IMG/VR virus record: IMGVR_UViG_3300044678_002654
Location: 24,343 to 88,342 of that record
Source: a virus
DNA: 64,000 nucleotides
Direction: 5' to 3' (one strand)
The translations under genes were made by a program, and so were the position numbers. This document shows positions 41,271-48,953 of this stretch, one piece after another; position 1 is the first letter of the stretch; each line of letters starts with the position of its first letter. The notes under the pieces were generated by a model, which did not search any database, was not told the origin of the DNA, and saw only the letters and a program-made list of their open reading frames with translations.

Positions 41271-41617
41271 GCGACTACGTCTACCTTCTCGTCTACCGCA
41301 ACCGCCAAGGCGAGGACGTTTTCGTCTACCGAAACGAAGACGCCCGTTTTCGCGGCGCGTGCCAGATCATCGTCGATTGGTGGGACGAGATCAAAAGTCG
41401 TGACGCGCGTGACACGATCCGTGAGCACCTCAACAAGGAGGAGTGGGCAGAAGCTGTCGGAGTATGGCAGGACTACCAGGAAGAAGACCCTAGCAGCCTG
41501 GGAGAAGAGCTCAACTTCTATGACGAGAGCTGCGTCGAAGACTACGTAGTCGTTCCCGCACCCCCGGCAGAGGAAGAAGAGAACGTGGAAGAGCACAACG
41601 AAGAAGGGCAGGACTGA
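41267..41617 (+). CDS. WWDE-motif paralog B
   Basis: A 116-residue protein starting at GTG in the upstream stop. RGACQIIVDWWDEI, REHLNKEEWAEAV and LGEELNFYDE match paralog A; the acidic tail (Glu-rich) has diverged. Confidence 0.78.
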   Translation: MSDYVYLLVYRNRQGEDVFVYRNEDARFRGACQIIVDWWDEIKSRDARDTIREHLNKEEWAEAVGVWQDYQEEDPSSLGEELNFYDESCVEDYVVVPAPPAEEEENVEEHNEEGQD

Positions 41618-41619
41618 CC

Positions 41620-41904
41620 ATGCGACCGACCATGCCGAAGATCCTCAAGGCTGACGGTTCCCGTGAAGCCATTGGGGCACCCAAGTCGAAGGGCTTCAAG
41701 CTCAACGAGATTCAGAAGATCGTCGGAGGCTACGTCGAGCTTGTCATGCTGTCACCGAGGACGATCATGCTCGTCAACGAGGAAGGCAAGCTCATGAACC
41801 TCCCCGTCAACAAGGTCGCCACCCGCATCTTCCGAAGGATGCGGCGTAGCGCCGACACCATTCACGGTGACGTGCTGGTCTGCGCCACGGAGCACTTCAA
41901 GTGA
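41620..41904 (+). CDS. DUF3846-like protein
   Basis: A 94-residue protein. LNEIQKIVGGYVELVMLSP, MLVNEEGKLMNLPVNKVATR and a terminal GDVLVC match DUF3846, a small domain of phages and plasmids of unknown function. Overlaps the next gene by 4 nt (GTGA). Confidence 0.83.
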   Translation: MRPTMPKILKADGSREAIGAPKSKGFKLNEIQKIVGGYVELVMLSPRTIMLVNEEGKLMNLPVNKVATRIFRRMRRSADTIHGDVLVCATEHFK

Positions 41905-42272
41905 GTGGCAACCGCTTCGACCTCGTCGGATACCTCTACGACAAGCGCTACTATTGTGTCCCCTGCATGAAGGGAGACGACGATGGCGGTGACGTAGAGG
42001 TCAGCCACATCAAAGCCGTCTTTCGCGGCACACGCCATGCCGAAGGCTACACCTGCACCGTCTGCTGCGAGCCTCTCGTCACAAAGAAGCAGGGCAAGAC
42101 CTTCGAGGTCAGCATCGTGTTCAAGGGGCAACGCAACTACATCGTCGAAGCCCCGGACAGCGAGACGGCCAAGGACTTCGCGCATGCGCGCTACAGCGAA
42201 GGAGAGCTCGGAGAGAGCACCGGGAGCGAGTACCAGGAGATCGAGAACGTCTCGGCGAAAGAGGTTCCATGA
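41901..42272 (+). CDS. Zinc-knuckle protein with beta-alpha repeat
   Basis: A 123-residue protein: CVPC and CTVCCE, then a strand-strand-helix (YIVEAPDSETAKDFA) as in many small phage proteins. Overlaps the next gene by 4 nt. Confidence 0.74.
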   Translation: MSGNRFDLVGYLYDKRYYCVPCMKGDDDGGDVEVSHIKAVFRGTRHAEGYTCTVCCEPLVTKKQGKTFEVSIVFKGQRNYIVEAPDSETAKDFAHARYSEGELGESTGSEYQEIENVSAKEVP

Positions 42273-42511
42273 AGCAACTTCGGCCCTTCCTGGTCACAGA
42301 AACGTACACGCGGGTTGGCACACGCAGCATCACCGTCCACGCGGAAAGCGCCGAGGCCGCGATCCAGTTGTCCCGGCGGTCCAGAGTGCATTGGGACGTC
42401 GGAGATGAGAAGCTCCAAGAGGAGACGTTCACGGCCTACGACAAGCAGAAGGACCCTGTCCATGCGGCGCTCGTGGTCGTCGCGACACCGAAGAGGGAGG
42501 TAGGCGGATGA
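42269..42511 (+). CDS. Small hypothetical protein
   Basis: An 80-residue protein with the strand-strand-helix pattern SITVHAESAEAAIQLS. It overlaps both neighbours by 4 nt. Function unknown. Confidence 0.74.
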   Translation: MKQLRPFLVTETYTRVGTRSITVHAESAEAAIQLSRRSRVHWDVGDEKLQEETFTAYDKQKDPVHAALVVVATPKREVGG

Positions 42512-43113
42512 ACGCGATCAACTGTCACGAAGAGTTGTTCGATGCGGTGGGGGTAGACTGGGACCCGCAGGACGTGAAGAGGAGCGACTCGCTCTTGTCG
42601 GGTCGGGTGTACAAGTCGACCGACTGCGGCGCGTGGGTGAAGCTGGAGCGGGAGTGCCTGGAGGAGTGCGGTGAACCGCTCCAGGAGACATGGGTGTTCG
42701 TGTTCGACCTGACGGAGACGAAGGCGAAGCTGCTGTACGGGGTGCTAGCGCCGCACGGGGAGGCGTATCCGCCCGAGTCGATGCCGAGAGACGTGGTGGA
42801 GTACGCGCTGCCGTTCGACGGGACGATCGATTCGTCGGAGATCCTGGCGCTCAAGCCGGTCGACGGAGAGGCGGGGTCTGGATCTCGCACGTCGTACAGG
42901 GTGCAGTGCGTAGTCAGCCGCAAGCAGTACAGGGTCGTAGCAGAAGGAGTGACGATCGGGTCGATCGTGGAGGGATCGGACGCGGAAGTCATGCCCGTGA
43001 CGCTCCGTTACCCGTTCACGCGGGACGAATGGGATCGTGCGGTCGAAGACGTGGAGATGGAAGCGTCGATGCTCTGGGACGAGGCGAACGGATCAGACGA
43101 CGATGACGAATGA
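42508..43113 (+). CDS. Hypothetical acidic protein
   Basis: A 201-residue protein; wobble positions look more G-rich than in its neighbours. Beta-rich, ending in a Asp/Glu run. Stop overlaps a micro-ORF. It might be a recent acquisition, but this is only by eye. Confidence 0.72.
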   Translation: MNAINCHEELFDAVGVDWDPQDVKRSDSLLSGRVYKSTDCGAWVKLERECLEECGEPLQETWVFVFDLTETKAKLLYGVLAPHGEAYPPESMPRDVVEYALPFDGTIDSSEILALKPVDGEAGSGSRTSYRVQCVVSRKQYRVVAEGVTIGSIVEGSDAEVMPVTLRYPFTRDEWDRAVEDVEMEASMLWDEANGSDDDDE

Positions 43114-43232
43114 GCCTCACCGTTGACCTTCGTAACCTCCGCCTTGAGAAGAAGGTCCGCGCTGAGCCAGAAGGCTACAGCCGTCTACGACAAGTTCGTA
43201 GACGATTGGAAGGAGAAGGTACGGTAACATGA
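43110..43232 (+). CDS. 40-residue basic micro-protein
   Basis: ATG overlaps the upstream stop (ATGA) and its TGA overlaps the next ATG. Arg/Lys/Leu-rich (RNLRLEKKVRAEPEG). First of a chain of three coupled micro-ORFs. Confidence 0.5.
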   Translation: MSLTVDLRNLRLEKKVRAEPEGYSRLRQVRRRLEGEGTVT

Positions 43233-43351
43233 CACAAGACGTTCACGCGGTGAAGCCGAAGGTCTCGCGTGGGCCAAGCTGCCCTCCGCCAAGTGGGAAA
43301 ATGGCCCGCTTGCGCTTCCGTGTGTCAGCAGGTGAAGGAGGTGCCCAATGA
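43229..43351 (+). CDS. 40-residue micro-protein containing the palindrome
   Basis: ATGA-coupled to its neighbours on both sides. Codons 5-9 (V-H-A-V-K) are the palindrome 43242-43254. Ser/Pro/Arg-rich with CPPPSGK. Coding is supported only by the overlaps. Confidence 0.45.
   Translation: MTQDVHAVKPKVSRGPSCPPPSGKMARLRFRVSAGEGGAQ
43242..43254. promoter_or_regulatory. TTCAC-N3-GTGAA palindrome (GCG centre)
   Basis: Inside the 43229-43351 micro-ORF. Exact. Confidence 0.87.
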
Positions 43352-43386
43352 GTGAAAAGCGGCTCAAGAACGCGGGTGTTGATTGA
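43348..43386 (+). CDS. 12-residue micro-ORF
   Basis: Preceded by GAAGGAGG, one of the best SDs in the window. Peptide MSEKRLKNAGVD. It may be a leader for the next gene. Confidence 0.4.
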   Translation: MSEKRLKNAGVD

Positions 43387-43391
43387 CACGC

Positions 43392-43769
43392 ATGCTCGCG
43401 TGGCAAGCGCACCTCTCCTCGTCCATTGAGGCCGTGCTCAACGCCCTGCGCGAAAACAAGCCCTTCACACCGAGCGCAGACGTCTCACGCTCCCTGCGAA
43501 TTCTGCGCCGTAGGTACAGGACACAAGTGGTGGCGTGGTTCCACGCCTGGGTGGTGTGGCATCAGGTTGAGTTCCGACGCTTTCGCAAGGTGCGGTCGAA
43601 GGTGCATCGACGGAACCGAAACCGTCGGCGCTGGCTTCACTACCAGCTCAGCCTCGCCTGGACAGCGCATGACACGCTCGCGCGTGCAGTCAGGGCGGTT
43701 GCGGACGCGGTAGACTACAACCGAGAAGTTGAGTTCAGCCGCTACAACTATCTCGACTCTATCTACTGA
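43392..43769 (+). CDS. Basic Trp-rich hypothetical protein
   Basis: A 125-residue basic protein. Residues ~35-85 hold an Arg/Lys/Trp-rich helix (VAWFHAWVVWHQVEFRRF then HRRNRNRRRW) that could bind nucleic acid. A TTG at 43383 overlapping the upstream stop is the alternative start. Confidence 0.7.
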   Translation: MLAWQAHLSSSIEAVLNALRENKPFTPSADVSRSLRILRRRYRTQVVAWFHAWVVWHQVEFRRFRKVRSKVHRRNRNRRRWLHYQLSLAWTAHDTLARAVRAVADAVDYNREVEFSRYNYLDSIY

Positions 43770-43791
43770 TTCCTCGAAAGGTACACATCCC

Positions 43792-43821
43792 ATGAACAAG
43801 AAGCGTGATTTCACGAGGTGA
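43792..43821 (+). CDS. 9-residue leader ORF ending in the palindrome
   Basis: MNKKRDFTR then TGA, preceded by GAAAGG. The stop lies in the palindrome 43810-43822, whose GAGG is the SD of the next gene. It looks like a translation-coupling leader. Confidence 0.4.
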   Translation: MNKKRDFTR

Positions 43822-43822
43822 A
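43810..43822. promoter_or_regulatory. TTCAC-N3-GTGAA palindrome (GAG centre)
   Basis: Stop of the 9-residue leader; GAGG as SD of the next gene. Exact. Confidence 0.9.
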
Positions 43823-43823
43823 C

Positions 43824-44315
43824 ATGCAACACAGCACTGTCATCGCTGAGAAGCACCTACTCGTCCCTGACTGCGACGACGACCGAGCCCATTGGAACGA
43901 GGGCCGTCAGTTCGCCAATCGTCATCACGCCGCCGCGCAGCGAAGGGTGTACGCCACCGGCCGCGTGGAGTGGGCGCCCGAACTCAATCTGCGCGTGAAG
44001 ACGTTCGCCTCGGGCGATCGCGTGGGGCATTGGAGTCCTCCCATGGACCTGCGCATCGAGCCAGACGGAACACGCCGTGAAGTTCACAGCCACACCGGTG
44101 AAAGTCTCAAAGGCACCCGTGCGGGAGTCTGGGCTCACTGGTCGCAATGGCCGGTAGACCCCGAAAACAATAACCACATCGTCATCTGGGGCGGAGACGA
44201 CACCTACCTGGAGCGCGTAAGGTTGCCCACCGAGAAGGCGCGGCGCATCTGGGAGATGCTCAACGACTTCGTCACGATCAAGACGCTCTGGCGTCTTGGA
44301 TTCACTGTTACCTGA
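43824..44315 (+). CDS. Hypothetical protein
   Basis: A 163-residue protein with many His/Trp (HWNEG, RRVYATGRVEW). Gly/Thr-rich middle, helical end. The ATG uses GAGG in the palindrome as SD. Confidence 0.75.
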   Translation: MQHSTVIAEKHLLVPDCDDDRAHWNEGRQFANRHHAAAQRRVYATGRVEWAPELNLRVKTFASGDRVGHWSPPMDLRIEPDGTRREVHSHTGESLKGTRAGVWAHWSQWPVDPENNNHIVIWGGDDTYLERVRLPTEKARRIWEMLNDFVTIKTLWRLGFTVT

Positions 44316-44327
44316 ACAAAGGACCGA

Positions 44328-44588
44328 GTGAACTACTACAGGCGCATCCCGCCCCGCCCGGCATGTTGTCCACAGCCTCCAAACGAACCGCTCTCTGAAG
44401 AGGCTCTGCGACGAATGGGGCGCGACCACTTCCGCCTCAAGTACACCATGTCGCCGGGTTTCCAGGGGGGCACGGTCTGGATGTGGGTCGACGACGCGTT
44501 CAGGTTCAACACGTTTGAGACGGAGGCCGAGGCGCGCAAGTTCGTAGCGCAGTGGGGCATCGAAGACAGGGTTGAGTGGAGACTATGA
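44328..44588 (+). CDS. Small hypothetical protein
   Basis: An 86-residue protein, GTG start. Pro-rich beginning with CC, then a beta-alpha unit (ETEAEARKFVAQWG). Overlaps the next gene by 4 nt. Confidence 0.72.
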   Translation: MNYYRRIPPRPACCPQPPNEPLSEEALRRMGRDHFRLKYTMSPGFQGGTVWMWVDDAFRFNTFETEAEARKFVAQWGIEDRVEWRL

Positions 44589-44902
44589 GCAAAATCGCAT
44601 CAGCCAACATCTTCTACGGTGTGACCTTCAGCAAGGAGCAACTAAAAGCGGCCAACGGTTACAACTGGCTCGCCGAGTTCGGTCCTGGCTCCTCGCTCAT
44701 GATACTGAGCCTTTGGCGCGGGCACTACGCGCTCTGCGTGAGGAAGTCCTTTCGGTTCCTTGAGAGCGTAACTGTGCTACCTCTGGGCGAAACGCTGCTG
44801 TCAGACAGATTCGACAAAGAGGTGTGTGATATGAAGGAAGATTACCGAAAGGTATTCGGGGAAGAGTGCACGCCCTCTTGGCACCTCGCAGCGCTGCCCT
44901 AA
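44585..44902 (+). CDS. Hypothetical protein
   Basis: A 105-residue alpha/beta protein; ATG in the upstream stop. No motif recognised. Confidence 0.72.
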   Translation: MSKIASANIFYGVTFSKEQLKAANGYNWLAEFGPGSSLMILSLWRGHYALCVRKSFRFLESVTVLPLGETLLSDRFDKEVCDMKEDYRKVFGEECTPSWHLAALP

Positions 44903-44921
44903 CGCAAAAAAAGAAAACCAC

Positions 44922-45350
44922 ATGAACTGCCACTCTTGCACAGACACCTACGGCGAAGCGCTCGACGCGAGCGACCGACGGTGGCGCACGCTCTGCGCCT
45001 GTGAGCGCCTCGTTGTCTGCCGGTGCAAGCAGCGAGCGACACACGCATTCCTCGACGACGAAGGCGAAGTGGACCGCTTCGTCTGCAACCGGCACGGTGT
45101 TTCAGCGGAGGACCGTGCGGGGATCGAGACTGTTCACGGAGTGAAAGTGGTGGCGGCCACCGCAGAGGCCGACGCACCACAACGTGAGCGAGGCAAGAAG
45201 CTGAGTGGCGGAGTCCTCGTACACATCTCTTGCCGCTGCGGCAAGTCGGTCTACGAAGGCCGGGACCCCACCCGTGACGACCAGATGAAGGCGCTGGGAG
45301 CCATCAAGTCGTGCTCGGTGTGCCAACACGGAAGGAGGAAGACGGGATAA
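44922..45350 (+). CDS. Multi-zinc-knuckle protein
   Basis: A 142-residue protein with CHSC, CACERLVVCRC, CNRH, CRCG and CSVC, so probably two or three zinc sites. It contains the palindrome 45133-45145 (V-H-G-V-K). Last gene before the tail-fibre cassette. Confidence 0.74.
   Translation: MNCHSCTDTYGEALDASDRRWRTLCACERLVVCRCKQRATHAFLDDEGEVDRFVCNRHGVSAEDRAGIETVHGVKVVAATAEADAPQRERGKKLSGGVLVHISCRCGKSVYEGRDPTRDDQMKALGAIKSCSVCQHGRRKTG
45133..45145. promoter_or_regulatory. TTCAC-N3-GTGAA palindrome (GGA centre)
   Basis: Inside the zinc-knuckle gene at 44922. Exact. Confidence 0.85.
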
Positions 45351-45366
45351 AGCCGCGAGGCGGCTT
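45350..45366 (+). terminator. Small hairpin before tail-fibre gene
   Basis: 7-bp AAGCCGC/GCGGCTT stem with a 3-nt loop, overlapping the upstream stop and the TACCCT box. Confidence 0.35.
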
Positions 45367-45371
45367 ACCCT
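45366..45371 (+). promoter_or_regulatory. TACCCT box, leaderless-type
   Basis: 6 nt before the tail-fibre GTG; same hexamer and spacing as the holin-like gene. Confidence 0.4.
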
Positions 45372-45377
45372 AGTCGC

Positions 45378-46736
45378 GTGTTGATCAGTCGCCCGCTACG
45401 ACCTGCCACTGCTGCGCCCACCGGACCCGCCAGCGGAGATCTAGGCGGAGCCTACCCTGCGCCCACGGTCACCAGCGGTGCGAATCACACGCACACCTCG
45501 GGACAAATCACCGGGACAATCACACCCTCCAGCGGGGCGGGCGGAGACCTGGGCGGGACGTACCCCAACCCGACGGTCACCAGCGGCGCGAATCACACGC
45601 ACAGCGCGTCTCAGGTCGCCAGCGGCACTCTCGCGGTGGCGCGAGGCGGAACGGGTGGTGCTACCGCTGCGGATGCGCGTACGTCGCTGGGCGTGGTGCC
45701 TACCACACGGGCGATCAGTGCAGGCACGGGACTCACGGGCGGGGGTGATCTCGGCGCAGATCGCACGATCACCGTCGACACAGATTCGATCGCAACGCGA
45801 AGCTACGTGGATGCGACCGTCGGCGGGCTGCTCTACAAAAGAGCCTGCCGTGCGGTCGCGACCGCCAATGTAGCGTCGCGATCCGGCCCTACGACGATCG
45901 ACGGCGTCGCCCTCGTTGGGGGCGATCGCGTGTTGCTCACGGCGCAGAGCACGGCGGCTCAGAACGGCCCCTGGATCGTCGCTGCGGGTGCGTGGTCACG
46001 CCCGTCACCGACGGAGCTACAAGCATCTGCGGCGTTTCCCGTGAGCGAGGGGGGCGCCTTCGCGGACTCGATCTGGTACATCACGACGAACGACCCGATC
46101 ACCGAAGGCGTCACGTCCGTGTCGGTCGCGCGGGCCACGATGACCGTCACGGTGTCGGGGATCACCGACTCCAGCATCGTCGGCCGCGCCTCGCTCACCG
46201 CCGTAGACGAAGCCGCAGGGCGCGCGGCCATCAACGCTGCGGCAGCGTCCCACACCCACGGCGCTGCGGACATCGCCAGCGGAACCCTGACAGTGGCGCG
46301 AGGCGGTACGGGGAGCGGCAACGCGGCGGGTGCACGGGCTGCACTCGGAGTCGATGACGGGCCTCGGATGATCCCGTTGTTCGACTACTTTGCCACCACG
46401 GATGGTGTAGTCGACGTGAAGGGCGGCGCGGGCTTCACTCCCTCCGACTACGCGATCCCGGGCCGCATCACCGAGGTTACTCTCGACGCAATCGGACGCG
46501 TCAGCAGTGCAGGACGTACCGGCACGCTCCGACTGCTCAACGAGGCGAACGACGTGGTCGCAACGCTCTCGTGGACTGAGACAAACCGCACGAGGAAAAC
46601 CGTACTTTTCACGCTCCCGGCGAGCGCCGTGATCTGGCGTCCTCAGGTGAGTTGTACAGGCATCGTGGACCCGATCACCGACTACGCGATCATCAGCGGC
46701 GCACACGTCCGCATCACTCGGAGAGCTGAAGAATGA
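45378..46736 (+). CDS. Tail fibre protein
   Basis: A 452-residue protein. Repeats of GDLGG-YP-PTV with NHTHS, two ASGTLxVARGGTG blocks and a beta-rich middle are typical of phage fibre shafts; the last ~110 residues may be the receptor-binding or trimerising tip. TACCCT lies 6 nt before the GTG, so it probably starts its own leaderless transcript. Confidence 0.88.
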   Translation: MLISRPLRPATAAPTGPASGDLGGAYPAPTVTSGANHTHTSGQITGTITPSSGAGGDLGGTYPNPTVTSGANHTHSASQVASGTLAVARGGTGGATAADARTSLGVVPTTRAISAGTGLTGGGDLGADRTITVDTDSIATRSYVDATVGGLLYKRACRAVATANVASRSGPTTIDGVALVGGDRVLLTAQSTAAQNGPWIVAAGAWSRPSPTELQASAAFPVSEGGAFADSIWYITTNDPITEGVTSVSVARATMTVTVSGITDSSIVGRASLTAVDEAAGRAAINAAAASHTHGAADIASGTLTVARGGTGSGNAAGARAALGVDDGPRMIPLFDYFATTDGVVDVKGGAGFTPSDYAIPGRITEVTLDAIGRVSSAGRTGTLRLLNEANDVVATLSWTETNRTRKTVLFTLPASAVIWRPQVSCTGIVDPITDYAIISGAHVRITRRAEE

Positions 46737-47668
46737 CGCTCATCGTCTACAGAGATATCGCGTGCGCGGATGGTGCGGCGGCGGTCGCCGAGACCGTCTT
46801 CCGCGTCACGAACAACGGGTTCACATTCGGGGGGTACGGCACCGGCACGGGGGGTGAGCCGTTTGCGTCGCGACCGGCCGCTGCGTCGACCCTCGCGACG
46901 GCACTGCGCACGGCGCCCGGCGCGTGGGTCAGCTTCACGCGCGGAACGCGCGCATGGAGTCTTCAGAGGAACACGGCGGCCCCTGGGGGTGCGAATCCCG
47001 ACTATCGGGCGTGGAAGCACGAGTACACAGCGTCAGGCGTTCTCACGTCGGGAACCGCAACGGCACCCCCGCGCAACGCATCCACTTCCCAGTACGTCAG
47101 CGGTAACTTCTTCCGCACGTCAATGGCCGGATCTTCGACCGGAAGCAGCACCATCAACGAAGCTATGAAGCTCCACGTCATCGTGGATGACGCAGGCCCT
47201 TCGTGGCTGGCGATCATGCGGCGAACTCCGTTCCCCGTGGGAAACGTAGGCGCGTGCGGGATCATCGGGTGCGATGCACTGGTGAATCCTGTGTGGCCCG
47301 GTAATACCGACCCGGTCGCGTTGATCAACGCGGGACTGGACACCAACGCCGCCCACACCGAGCTTGTGGGCACCGGGTACAACAACGCTTGGATCAAGTA
47401 CGGACTCAGCGGCTCCTCTTTCACCGGAGCGGCGCTGCACAATCCGGGGAACATCGCGGGGTCCGCCATGGCGGACCAAGGCGGGAGCGACATCCTCGTG
47501 GACGCGCAGTGGGTGTGCGGCGGAAACCTGTTGGGCACAAGCACGCTGTTCCAGCTTCTTCAGCCGGGGCGTACCCCGGTCGTCGGAGTTGATCTTGGCG
47601 CGACCCTCAACCGCGCCGCGTTCTGGAACGTCGCCGTCCTGAACGACGGCATCGCGCTGGTGAGTTGA
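46733..47668 (+). CDS. Tail-fibre-associated structural protein
   Basis: A 311-residue protein. Gly/Ala/Thr/Ser-rich, strand-rich throughout, low charge; ATGA-coupled to the fibre gene. Likely a virion decoration or distal fibre protein. No family recognised. Confidence 0.78.
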   Translation: MTLIVYRDIACADGAAAVAETVFRVTNNGFTFGGYGTGTGGEPFASRPAAASTLATALRTAPGAWVSFTRGTRAWSLQRNTAAPGGANPDYRAWKHEYTASGVLTSGTATAPPRNASTSQYVSGNFFRTSMAGSSTGSSTINEAMKLHVIVDDAGPSWLAIMRRTPFPVGNVGACGIIGCDALVNPVWPGNTDPVALINAGLDTNAAHTELVGTGYNNAWIKYGLSGSSFTGAALHNPGNIAGSAMADQGGSDILVDAQWVCGGNLLGTSTLFQLLQPGRTPVVGVDLGATLNRAAFWNVAVLNDGIALVS

Positions 47669-47669
47669 C

Positions 47670-47852
47670 ATGGCCACCACGGTTGCAGCCCCGACGGTGT
47701 ATCGAGTGACGAGCCGCGTGGCCCCGGTGCGTGTAGGGGGAAACACAGGCCCCACCGTCACCTACTGCTACCGCAACCCCGACGGCTCACTCGGCACTAC
47801 CACCGACGCCAGCGCGATTCCTGCTGGCGCCGAGCGCGAGCGTACTGTCTAG
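47670..47852 (+). CDS. Small fibre-cassette protein
   Basis: A 60-residue Thr/Val-rich protein 1 nt after the previous stop. It looks like one beta domain. Probably a structural partner. Confidence 0.68.
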   Translation: MATTVAAPTVYRVTSRVAPVRVGGNTGPTVTYCYRNPDGSLGTTTDASAIPAGAERERTV

Positions 47853-47941
47853 TACGCCCAGTCACCCTTCTCTGCTCGTACCCATAAACACCAAGAGCCG
47901 CGCCAACGCAGGGTGTAACCCTGCGTGCAGCAGGTGTGTAT

Positions 47942-47954
47942 TTCACGCCGTGAA
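47942..47954. promoter_or_regulatory. TTCAC-N3-GTGAA palindrome (GCC centre)
   Basis: In the long intergenic region after the fibre cassette; flanking T and A extend it to 15 bp. Exact. Confidence 0.9.
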
Positions 47955-47984
47955 ACTGCTCTGTGTAACGCGTAGCCGCTAACG

Positions 47985-48013
47985 GCTAACAACACGAGCG
48001 TATCTGGTAGAAG
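47985..48013 (+). promoter_or_regulatory. GGTAGAAG promoter-like element
   Basis: GGTAGAAG at 48006-48013 preceded by TATCT, like the 29303 element; upstream of the 48023 gene. -35 match weak. Confidence 0.4.
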
Positions 48014-48022
48014 AGGAGACCG

Positions 48023-48250
48023 ATGAACTTTCTCTATCGACCTTGCCCTTACGAGTCGCGGTTTGTCTACCTCGTGCCAGGTAACGTCTCCGAAAGCGCA
48101 CGAGCGTCGCTCAATGAGCGCTACGGCGAACAGGGGTGGTACTCAGAGTGGGAGCACGTCTGTCGACAGAGGGAGCGGCGTCTTCAGTTCGGCTTCTTTG
48201 TTGAGCCCTCCTACGTGTTTCGCCCCGCAGACAGAACAGGAATGGAGTGA
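48023..48250 (+). CDS. Small hypothetical protein
   Basis: A 75-residue aromatic, Arg-rich protein. A GGTAGAAG promoter-like element and GAGGAG SD precede the ATG. First gene after the long intergenic region. Confidence 0.75.
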   Translation: MNFLYRPCPYESRFVYLVPGNVSESARASLNERYGEQGWYSEWEHVCRQRERRLQFGFFVEPSYVFRPADRTGME

Positions 48251-48255
48251 ACGAC

Positions 48256-48666
48256 ATGAGCCACAACGCAGTCCAACGAATGATAGCGGCCTACCTGCGC
48301 GAAAAGCCGCTCACTCATACGATCACGGAGGACCTGCTGATCGAGATGAAGGCGGAGATCAGCAAGGCGCAAGGGCAAGGCGTCAGCGTGCCCACGATGA
48401 TGACGCTCGGGCTTGGGAATCCCACCCACGGAATCACCCTGGAGACCAACGACCCCCTCATCGTCTTTCTCTACGAGGTCGCCAGAGACCACCTCGACCT
48501 ACAGACGATGATGGACATCGCTGTGAGAGACCGATCGCACGAAGAAGGGAACAAGCATGTCGTGTGGCGCCTGAGCCACGTGGAGCTCGCCGACAAGGTG
48601 ACGATCCTGGCGGGGTTGCTCCAGCGACGTGTCGCGGTGCCTGAGAAGGTGGAGCTGAAGAAGTGA
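48256..48666 (+). CDS. Hypothetical helical protein
   Basis: A 136-residue protein. The ATG at 48256 has a GGAG 8 nt upstream; a GTG at 48247 overlapping the previous stop is possible. Mostly helix, ending Lys-rich. No motif recognised. Confidence 0.74.
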   Translation: MSHNAVQRMIAAYLREKPLTHTITEDLLIEMKAEISKAQGQGVSVPTMMTLGLGNPTHGITLETNDPLIVFLYEVARDHLDLQTMMDIAVRDRSHEEGNKHVVWRLSHVELADKVTILAGLLQRRVAVPEKVELKK

Positions 48667-48680
48667 AGATAGGTGACAAC

Positions 48681-48845
48681 ATGGACACAGAACTCCGCAT
48701 CGGGATCGGCGCCTTGATGGTCATCTTCATCATCTCGGTCTTCTGGAATGCGCGGCTCGAAAGCTCCTGCCGCGCACGGGGCGGAGAGGTCATCGAGCGG
48801 CCTGGGCATCTCTTTTCGGGGTGCCTCGGCCCGAGCCCTCGCTGA
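48681..48845 (+). CDS. Small single-span membrane protein
   Basis: A 54-residue protein. IGIGALMVIFIISVFW (~8-23) is a clear membrane helix, with two cysteines in the short C-terminal part. ATG at 48681 has an AGGTGA SD; an upstream GTG (48663) is possible. Confidence 0.68.
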   Translation: MDTELRIGIGALMVIFIISVFWNARLESSCRARGGEVIERPGHLFSGCLGPSPR

Positions 48846-48857
48846 CAACGAGCGCAA

Positions 48858-48953
48858 ATGAACAACACCTGGGTCAACCCCTTCATCCAAGTTCGAAGCA
48901 TCCTGGCCGCCAAGGAGCGCAAGAGCCTTGGTGCAGGCTCCAGAGCTACGTGA
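48858..48953 (+). CDS. 31-residue hypothetical peptide
   Basis: A short frame that exactly fills the gap; its TGA shares a base with the next ATG. Helical, Lys/Arg/Ala-rich second half. No SD is clear beyond GAGCG. Confidence 0.5.
   Translation: MNNTWVNPFIQVRSILAAKERKSLGAGSRAT

Larger units (their letters stand above)
47853..48022. other. 170-nt intergenic region with hairpins and palindrome
   Basis: No ORF. Holds a 9-bp ACGCAGGGT/ACCCTGCGT hairpin (47906-47926), the palindrome 47942-47954, a 6-bp TAGCCG/CGGCTA hairpin (47973-47988) and a GGTAGAAG element. Confidence 0.6.

Noticed and set aside
45440-45610. Repeated DNA in the fibre gene
   Set aside because: Explained by the repeated fibre shaft motifs in the protein.
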